Shown in pieces: positions 57,837 through 64,000 of a stretch of 64,000 nt of DNA. This DNA is from Sorghum bicolor (lineage: Eukaryota > Streptophyta > Magnoliopsida > Poales > Poaceae), in assembly GCF_000003195.3 (NCBI RefSeq), contig NC_012874.2, forward strand, positions 57,523,341 to 57,587,340, given 5' to 3'. The position numbers and the translations under genes are program-made. Positions within the stretch are counted from its first letter, which is position 1, and every line of letters starts with the position of its first letter. Below the pieces are notes generated by a model. That model did no database searches and had not been told where the DNA came from. It was given only the letters and a program-made list of their open reading frames with translations.

Positions 57837-58828
57837 TTTTGCCTCTCAGATAATTTCCCTGTGAATAATTTTGATAACCTATAGGAAAAATACACAAACT
57901 GACAAGATAATATCATTTTTTAGAGCTATTGAAAAATTGATACGATAATTAAGTATCTTATCGATTTTCTAAACTCGTAAGTTAATATAGTTTTCCCTTA
58001 CAACTGTGTGTTTTTGGAAACAGTCAGAATAATTATAATTATCTTGTCGGTTTAAGCAATAACCTTAAAAAGACTGAAACAGTTGGGGAAATTCGGCTTT
58101 CCAGTAATATCTAGGAAGCAACAACATGAACTATGGTCTTGGTTCAGGAGAAAATGTTTTAGGTTTTGACAGACAAGCTTATTCCAAAGACAAAATGCTT
58201 CTAATTTGTGAGGAAAAAATCCAGCTTCATGCAAGTTTAAGAAAATGTTTTAGGTTAAGGATGCTTAAGTTTCTTTTTTTAGGGTCACTTTAGGAGAGAC
58301 CCCCACCTCAATAGGTGCAAGACGAGGGATATTGAACCTAGCCGTCTAGCTCACCATCCGTGCTACAAGTGCCTCTGGATGTTCATGTTTTGTAAAAAAA
58401 GAAATGTTCCATCAAATGCTAATTGGACATTTGGTGCTATTTGGCGATGAATGGACTAGCTTGCATTGGTTGGACAATAGGTGCTACTTAAATTAAATTT
58501 CCACGAATTAGACTGTATCAAAGTAATTTGTTATTTGACTAATGCATGTTTTCTTATGTTACTCACTTTATATGTCAATAAAATTTTATGTTTTTTTATC
58601 AAACATAAGTATCATGGGATGATCCTTCATGGATGCATGCTGCTGGTTTGTCCAAGCCTGCAGTTAAACATCGAAAAAGCAATAGGGAAGTTATCCATGC
58701 ACGTGGACGGAGATTGACTTATCCAGAAAATTCTCTCCCACTCGATCACTTCCCTGGGTTAATCACCCGGTGGCTGTCAAGGTAAGCCTTAATGGCTGAG
58801 CTCCACCAACAAACGAGTAAGCCATTTT
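57837..58828. other. Unassigned sequence left of the duplicated CYP51 flank
   Basis: May continue the CACTA remnant, but no transposase motif is recognised. Contains a short repeated ggagaaaatgttttaggtt/aagaaaatgttttaggtt (58146, 58230), a possible SINE-like block at 58270-58378, and an open frame at 58481-58717 with no known domain. Confidence 0.3.
58270..58378 (-). repeat. Possible tRNA-derived SINE-like fragment
   Basis: On the minus strand TAGCACGGATGG resembles a Pol III A box and GGTTCAATATCC a B box, followed by gaggtgggggtctctcctaa and a T/A-rich tail. The spacing between the boxes is shorter than in most SINEs, so this is tentative. Confidence 0.25.
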
Positions 58829-58853
58829 GTGTGCCAGCTACGCAAGAGATGTA

Positions 58854-58951
58854 CTCCATTCCAATTATAAGTTATTTTGACTTTTTAGATGCATAATTAT
58901 TTTGAGTTGTCGATGTACAGTCCAAGAAAAACTTTTGGAATAAATGGAGTG
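58854..58951. mobile_element. Stowaway-type MITE 1
   Basis: 98 bp bounded by ctccattccaattataagt and ttggaataaatggagtg, flanked by TA on both sides. It interrupts copy A and is absent from the aligned place in copy B, which shows insertion after the duplication or loss in B. Confidence 0.75.
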
Positions 58952-59135
58952 TACATCGTCGCACATCGCACATGCTCTAGCTTATTAGGTTTGCACATGC
59001 AGAACGCTAATCCAACTAGAACCGCACTGATCATGTGTGCACTCTATACTAGTAATTAGCTTGTGCATCAAGCACGTCATCAGACTTTTTTTTGTTTAAT
59101 GCCCATGGACAATATATCATCGTAGATTAGATGTA

Positions 59136-59388
59136 CTCTCTCCGTCCACTAAAGAATATACTCCTCACATCCTATCCTAAGAAGTCAAAAAATTCAAACT
59201 TTAACTAGAATTATATAAAAAAGTATTAACATTTGTGAAAAAATAAGTATTATTAAATTAATTATAGAATATATTTTTACAATAAATTTATTTAGAGATA
59301 TAAATATTAATATTATTTTTTTATAAACTTGGTCAAACATGAGCTAATTTGATCGACGTGCTCTCCATAATTAATTAGACAAAGAGAG
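59136..59388. mobile_element. Stowaway-type MITE 2
   Basis: 253 bp, ctctctccgtcc at the left and gacaaagagag at the right, flanked by TA on both sides, AT-rich interior. Absent from copy B. Confidence 0.75.
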
Positions 59389-59590
59389 TATTCTTTTATT
59401 AAGCATTGTCCATTTATTTTCCATGAAGCTACATGGAACGATTAGGCCTACATTTGCAGGAACAGATGGAGAAATGGCTGGTATTATTGCAGAAATATTC
59501 AGATATACATGCATATGGTGCATGCGACCCAACTCCTCAACCCAGTCTACAGCCATGCATGATTGGAATCTCTCTACCGCTGCTTGCTTC

Positions 59591-59920
59591 TGCCGGATAA
59601 ACGACGAAGAACACAAGATTAAAACACAACAGAGACACAAGATTTAACGTGAAAAACCCCTCTAATGCGAAGGGGAAAAACCACAGACGCCAGCCAACAA
59701 ACACTTCTCAATATTATCATAAGTTAGGTTACAACGCCGTGCGGCAGCTTACAAGATTATAAATTAGGTGGAACCCTAATTTGGGTATATGTACCATACC
59801 GTGGGGGCCAGCCCCCCGCACCCCCCGAGTGACAACAGATTGCTCCGGCCCAAGAATCCAGTGACGGGCCTTCGCTTCAGCCTTTATAATATGTAATTAA
59901 ATTTGGAACATATTCAATCA
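59591..59920 (-). repeat. 3' LTR of copia element
   Basis: 330 bp. ggtggaaccctaatttgggt (59768) and ggcctttataat-like sequence near its right end are repeated at 62404-62526. Purine tract GTCTCAAGGTGAAG (minus strand, 59923-59936) lies beside it. Confidence 0.7.
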
Positions 59921-60033
59921 AACTTCACCTTGAGACAAAAATATTCTTGTAGCATAAATCAACACCTTCACCCTTAAACAAATAACAAAAAAATACCACT
60001 GCGCCAAATAGCCTCTTGGGCTAATCCACTAAA

Positions 60034-62468
60034 TCAACTAAGTTTAGCTACAGGAACAGGGTAAGTCATCATATCAACAGGATTATCATGAGTATTGATC
60101 TTGTATACCTTTAACTTACCATCATCGATCACATCACGAACAAAATGGTACTTGATGTCAATATGTTTAGTTCTCTCATGAAACATCTGATCTTTGGTAG
60201 GGTAAATAGCACTTTGACTGTCACAGAACAAAATAATGCAAGAATCAACTCTACACAGCTCAGCGTACAGACCTTTCAGCCAAATTAATTCCTTGCACGC
60301 CTCAGAAACAACCATGTACTCTGTTTCAGTAGTTGACAAAGCAACAACAGACTGCAATATAGCCCTCTAACTTATAGCACAACTACCAATTGTGAACACA
60401 TATCCAGTGAGTGACTTGCGCCTGTCCAGATCAGCAGAATAATCTGAATCCACATAACCAATAAGTCCCTTCTCAGTTCTGCCAAATTTCAAGAATTTGT
60501 TGTGTCTCTAAGGCACCTGAAAATCCACCGAATTGCCCTCCAATGTTCTTTACCAGGATTAGACATATATCTACTAACGAAACTCATAGCATATGATAAA
60601 TCTGGACGAGAGCAAACCATGACATACATTAAAGACCCAACATCACTAGAATAAAAAACTCTTGACATGTATTTAATATCTTGATCTGTAATAGGACATT
60701 ATGCAGCTGACAATTTAAAATGAGGTGCAATAGGAGTATTAACAACCTTAGCATTATGCATGTTGAAACGCTAAAGAACTTTCTTAATATAATTTTGTTG
60801 ACTAAGAAATAGCAAACCAAATTTTCTGTCTCTAGTAATTTCCATGCTGAGAGTAGCACCAAGATCTTTCATGTCAAACTCACTACTCAACAATTCTTCA
60901 ATTTAGTGATTTCAACCTTACTCTTGGCAGCAATCAGCATATCATCAACATACAACAGCAAGTATATGGGTGATCCATTAATATGCTTGATATAAACGCA
61001 GCTATCATATTTAGACCTCTTAAAACCATGCAAGAGCATAAATGAATCAAACCTCTTGTTCCACTGACGAAGGGACTGTTTCAAACCATACAAGGATCTC
61101 TTTAATTTGTAAACAAATTTCTCCTTGCCAGGCACTATGAACCCTTCCGGCTGGTTCATGTATATATCCTCCTCAAGCTCTCCATATAAAAACACAGTCT
61201 TCACATCTAACTGCTTAAGCTCAAGATCATGTGAAGCAACAATACTAAAAATGTACGAATAGAAATGTGCTTTACAACTGGAGAGAACACATCATTGTAG
61301 TCAATACCGAGAATCTGACTGTAGCCTTTTGCTACTAACCTTGCCTTAAACTTTGGCGGCTCACTTGGAGTTAAACCCTCCTTTCTCTTGAGATCCATTT
61401 GCACTGGATGATCTTCTTCTTCTTAGGCAAAGGAATAACCTCCCATGTGCTATTTTTCTCAAGAAACTGCATCTCCTCATGCATAGCTGAAATCCACTTT
61501 TCACGATCACCACAACCATTGGCTTCACGATAAGTTGCTGGCTCATGAGTATTCTCCACCTGTTCAGCACAACTCAAAGCATAATAAGTCAAATTACATT
61601 CTTCAATAAGACGAGCTGGAGGTCTACATCCTCTCTTTGACCTGCGATGAGCAATAGGCAAATCCTCCTCTCACTGTAAAACATGAGGTGAGTGCTGCTG
61701 AACATCATAACGAGTATTATCATCAGCAACTTTATCATCATGAGTATCAACTGGCTCCACCTGCACATCTGCCTTATCATCCACATGCTCCACCTGCACA
61801 CTGGTATACTTTCAGGACTCTCTCGAACATGATCTGAGGACAAATTGTCATTAAACATAACAGATTCATTGAAAACAACATTCCTACTCATGAAAGTCTT
61901 TCCTATTTTGGGATTTCACAATTTATATCCTTTAACTCCCGAACCATAACCAAGAAAAAGACATTTAATAGCTCTAGGCTCTAATTTTTCATTATCAACA
62001 TGAGCATAAGTAGTGCAGCCAAAAATTTTTAACTGTGAATAATCTGCAGGTGTACCTAACCATACCTCAATGGGAGTTTTCTTATTTAGTGGAATAGAAG
62101 GCGACCAGTTTATCAAGTAACATGCGGTGTTCGCTGCTTGAGCCCAAAAACGCTTACTCATCCTTGCATTGGACAGCATGCAGCGAGTCTTTGAAATGAT
62201 GGTTCTGTTCATATGTTCTGCCACACCATTTTGCTGGCGGAGTGTGCAGTATGTGTGATGCCTAACAATGCCTTCATTCCTGCAATTTTACCTTCCTTTC
62301 AGTTTGCCTCTCTATCGTAACTTTCCAATTTTTAAATGTAGCAAAGGTATCATCTTTATTTTTCAGAAAATAAGGCCAAACTCTTCTAGTGTAATCATCA
62401 ATTAAGTGGAACCCTAATTTGGGTATATGTACCGTACCCGGTCTATGCCTCTGACGACGGACCTCCAC
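60034..62468 (-). pseudogene. copia pol: integrase core, reverse transcriptase, RNase H
   Basis: Order on the minus strand: integrase core from LIDDYTRRVWPYFLKNKDDT, AEHMNRTIISKTRCML and IFGCTTYAHVD. A linker and RT start follow ([40 protein letters not shown]). RT core KTVFLYGELEEDIYM, SLYGLKQSLRQW and YLLLYVDDMLIAAKS carries the catalytic YVDD. RNase H has LSTTETEYMVVSEA, FCDSQSAI and HERTKHIDIKYHFVRD. Several frameshifts and stops exist (near 62224-62274, 61900, 61660, 61405, 60890, 60620, 60360). Integrase before RT defines copia. YVDDM and HERTKHID fit common plant copia families. Confidence 0.88.
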
Positions 62469-62526
62469 TTCGCTCCGTCAGAAGTCGGCCTTTATAATGT
62501 GTAACTGAATTTGGAATATATTCAAT
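62404..62526 (-). repeat. 5' LTR remnant of copia element
   Basis: About 120 bp matching the two ends of the 3' LTR (gtggaaccctaatttgggta and ggcctttataatgtgtaa) with a different central part. It is joined directly to integrase coding. Confidence 0.65.
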
Positions 62527-62725
62527 ACCTCCTCTGTTGTTGAGGATATCATTTCTATGAGTTTTGGTGTTTTGCAGAGTAGCAGCCATTTTAAAAGAAA
62601 ATTTGAACGGCTCTCATCCATCCTCTTCTGGTCGCCTATTCGGTCCTTCAATTTAGTTGATGGAGCAGTTGTAATCTATTTCACTCGATTAGTTCTAATC
62701 TTCTAGAGCGTATCAGCGTATGTGT
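62527..62725. other. Unassigned spacer
   Basis: Between the copia remnant and CYP51 flank copy B. It includes a splice-acceptor-like ttttggtgttttgcag at 62560 but no recognised exon. It may be what remains of the region downstream of copy A. Confidence 0.25.
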
Positions 62726-63698
62726 GCCAGCTTCGCAAGAGATGAGTAAATCACGGCGGCATGGAAGTACATGGTATCGCATCACACATGCTCTAGCTTA
62801 GGTTCGCTAGCTAATAAACTAGAAACGCGCACGCTGGGACCTTGTGTGCACTCTAAATAAGTATAACTTGTGCATCAAGCAGGTCATCAGACTTCTTTTT
62901 TGCTTAATGCTTAACAGCCAAGTTTTCCAGAATACAAGGTACGTGGTATGGAAACGTGGTACGTGGCACGACATTCTCATAAACTATGGAACATAGAGGG
63001 TATACATCTTCGTCTCGTTCCTTTATGTCACGGAACGCGTTCTACTTTCCAAATGAATGTGTGTGGGACGTAGTTGTTGGCTAAGGTAGTTTTAGTATAC
63101 GTGTTGTTTTGAACCAGATGAGTTTGATTCCTAGCGTGGTAAAGTTTATTGTTGTATTTTTTCTTTCATTTTGGGCCGTCCAACTCCAATCTTAAGGGCC
63201 ATTGCATGTCCAGACCAATAAGTCAATCGCCAACTGATTTTTTATCGGTCGCCGTCGCCGGCTGCTCATGGACGGGCTCGGCGCAGTATGCACGCACACC
63301 ACGAAGTTCCATAGTCGCTTGAGACTGACGTTTCTGTGATTGTTCCTGCATATGATTCGTGTTCCACCGCATTTGGAACGACGTCCCATAATATTCTCAT
63401 TCCGTGTTTCGGAGCGAAGTTCCTGGTACGAGGAACGTGCCTATGTTTCCGTACCCCCGACTGCTAAGCTCGGAACGATTATTAGGCTGTCCTATATATA
63501 AATTTGGAGAAACAGATGGAGAACTGGCGGCAATTAATGTGCTATTATTGCAGAAATTAAGTATATGCCATGCATGGTTGAGATTCTTCTGATCTGGATT
63601 CTCTCCCTAGCCGTCTCATTCCTTCGTCCTTGGGCATTGGGCACTGGCACTGGCAGCTATACTATATATATAAGCACACATCCTCCAATGGCCGATCG
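62726..63698 (+). promoter_or_regulatory. CYP51 5' flank, copy B
   Basis: Contains the blocks shared with copy A: gtgtgccagcttcgcaagag, acatgctctagctta, cttgtgcatcaagcaggtca, and ggagaaacagatggagaact (63509) to catgcatggttgagattct. The extra 62939-63457 segment is an inserted element. Two TATA-like boxes exist: tatatataaatttg at 63493 and tatatataa at 63665. The second lies about 35 bases before the first in-frame ATG. Several upstream ATGs lie between the boxes if the first is used. Confidence 0.55.
62939..63457. mobile_element. Inverted-repeat element inserted in CYP51 flank copy B
   Basis: The ends ggtatggaaacgtggtacg (62946) and the inverted form of cgtgcctatgtttccgtacc (63436) match, and the match goes on less well inward (ttctcataaactatgg / inverted tcccataatattctcat). 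The segment is absent from copy A. Probably a MITE or small DNA transposon. Superfamily and target duplication are not resolved. Confidence 0.45.
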
Positions 63699-64000
63699 AT
63701 GGCACCAACTGATCGATCCACAGAAATGACAGTTGACATGAACCAGGAAACAGCAAGCTACCCTGTGGGCAGCCAGCAGAGGGTCATTGCTGGTGCCGCA
63801 CTGCTGGTTGTTAGCTTCGCCTTCATCAAGATCCTCCTGCAGTCTGGAGGATCAAGAGGCAAGCGGCGGCGGCTGCCGCCGACCGTCCGGGCGCCGCCGC
63901 TGGTGGGCGGGCTGATCCGGTTCGCTCGTGACCCCATCCCAATGATCCAGGAGGAATATGCGCGCCTTGGTAGCGTGTTCACTGTTGGCATCCTCAGCAG
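63699..64000 (+). CDS. CYP51-family cytochrome P450, N-terminal part (runs off window)
   Basis: Open frame to the window edge, 100 codons so far, in frame from ATG 63699 (other in-frame ATGs at 63726 and 63738; the close TATA box makes the later ones possible). After a short leader a hydrophobic helix (VIAGAALLVVSFAFIKILLQ) should anchor the enzyme in the ER membrane. A basic GSRGKRRR follows, then the Pro-rich hinge LPPTVRAPPLVGGLIRFARD and PIPMIQEEYARLGSVFTVGI, the pattern of plant obtusifoliol/sterol 14-alpha-demethylases. The hinge reads VRAPP where typical members have a Pro-Gly. CYP51G (sterol synthesis) versus the grass-specific CYP51H group cannot be decided. Oxygen-binding and haem motifs lie beyond the window. 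The only host gene seen. Confidence 0.8.
   Translation, partial: MAPTDRSTEMTVDMNQETASYPVGSQQRVIAGAALLVVSFAFIKILLQSGGSRGKRRRLPPTVRAPPLVGGLIRFARDPIPMIQEEYARLGSVFTVGILS

Larger units (their letters stand above)
58829..59590 (+). other. Duplicated CYP51 5' flank, copy A
   Basis: Aligns with 62726-63650 in separate blocks: gtgtgccagctacgcaagag (58829), acatgctctagctta (58968), cttgtgcatcaagcacgtca (59061), and gaacagatggagaaatggc (59459) to catgcatgattggaatctctc. Two MITEs are extra here, the TATA sequences of copy B are not, and a copia LTR starts at 59591 where the leader would continue. No CYP51 coding follows, so only the flank remains. Confidence 0.65.
59591..62526 (-). mobile_element. Ty1/copia element, 5' part deleted
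   Basis: A complete 3' LTR (59591-59920, TGCCGG...CAATCA on the plus strand), RNase H, RT and integrase core on the minus strand. Then, inside integrase at 62404, the sequence jumps into a remnant of the 5' LTR (62404-62526). The PBS, gag, protease and integrase N-terminus are missing. No clear target duplication is seen (left gcttc, right cctcc). It interrupts the CYP51 flank copy A. Confidence 0.8.

Noticed and set aside
58481..58717. Open frame of 78 codons as a small gene
   Set aside because: Low-complexity hydrophobic peptide, no domain, no promoter or conserved context. The ATG use looks fortuitous.

Overview
This window is nuclear DNA of a grass, probably a panicoid such as the sorghum/sugarcane/Miscanthus group. 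The evidence is layered LTR retrotransposons, L1-type LINEs, Helitrons, CACTA remnants and grass-type MITEs around one host gene. The species cannot be named from sequence alone. Only the last 300 bases hold a host protein-coding gene: the 5' end of a CYP51-family (sterol 14-alpha-demethylase-like) cytochrome P450, starting at 63699 and running off the window. Almost everything else is transposable element.

Layout. 1-3042: CACTA-like subterminal repeats, a 1.2-kb foldback (arms 621-925 / 1508-1825) and a two-exon minus-strand remnant. 3043-11454: Athila-type Ty3/gypsy element with no reverse transcriptase (near-TSD atgat/atggt). 11455-14740: unassigned repeats, a 2x99-bp tandem repeat and an LTR-like block with TATA boxes. 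14740-16470: CACTA-like terminal sequence followed by the 3'-most recognisable piece of a minus-strand CACTA TNP2 transposase. That transposase gene is spread over about 34 kb, in pieces at ~15980-16470, 29279-30087 and 50115-50477, and large nested insertions separate the pieces.

Insertion 1 (about 16480-29278) is a Helitron with a clear 3' end. It was later hit by a minus-strand LINE (LINE-A, 16797-29156, 16-bp TSD with one mismatch), which was itself hit by a plus-strand LINE (LINE-B, about 20750-27594). Insertion 2 (30088-50114) is a minus-strand Helitron. Removing it restores the transposase reading frame exactly. It contains a plus-strand Helitron (31777-49968), which in turn holds a minus-strand Tat-lineage gypsy element (32624-44998, TSD aattt) and a 3-kb solo LTR (45832-48794, TSD ctcta). 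Insertion 3 (50478-57831, TSD gggga) is a minus-strand gypsy element whose LTRs are longer than its interior.

57832-64000 is the CYP51 neighbourhood. Its 5' flank is present twice (58829-59590 and 62726-63650). The first copy carries two Stowaway-type MITEs and is cut by a 5'-deleted Ty1/copia element (59591-62526) just upstream of where its start codon should be. The second copy leads into the CYP51 gene.

The two most unusual signals are both in the Tat element. One is an intron-containing plant-mobile-domain gene carried antisense to gag-pol. The other is a very high density of the hexamer GCCGAT/ATCGGC in both orientations and all reading frames across the whole element. All counts and alignments were made by eye.
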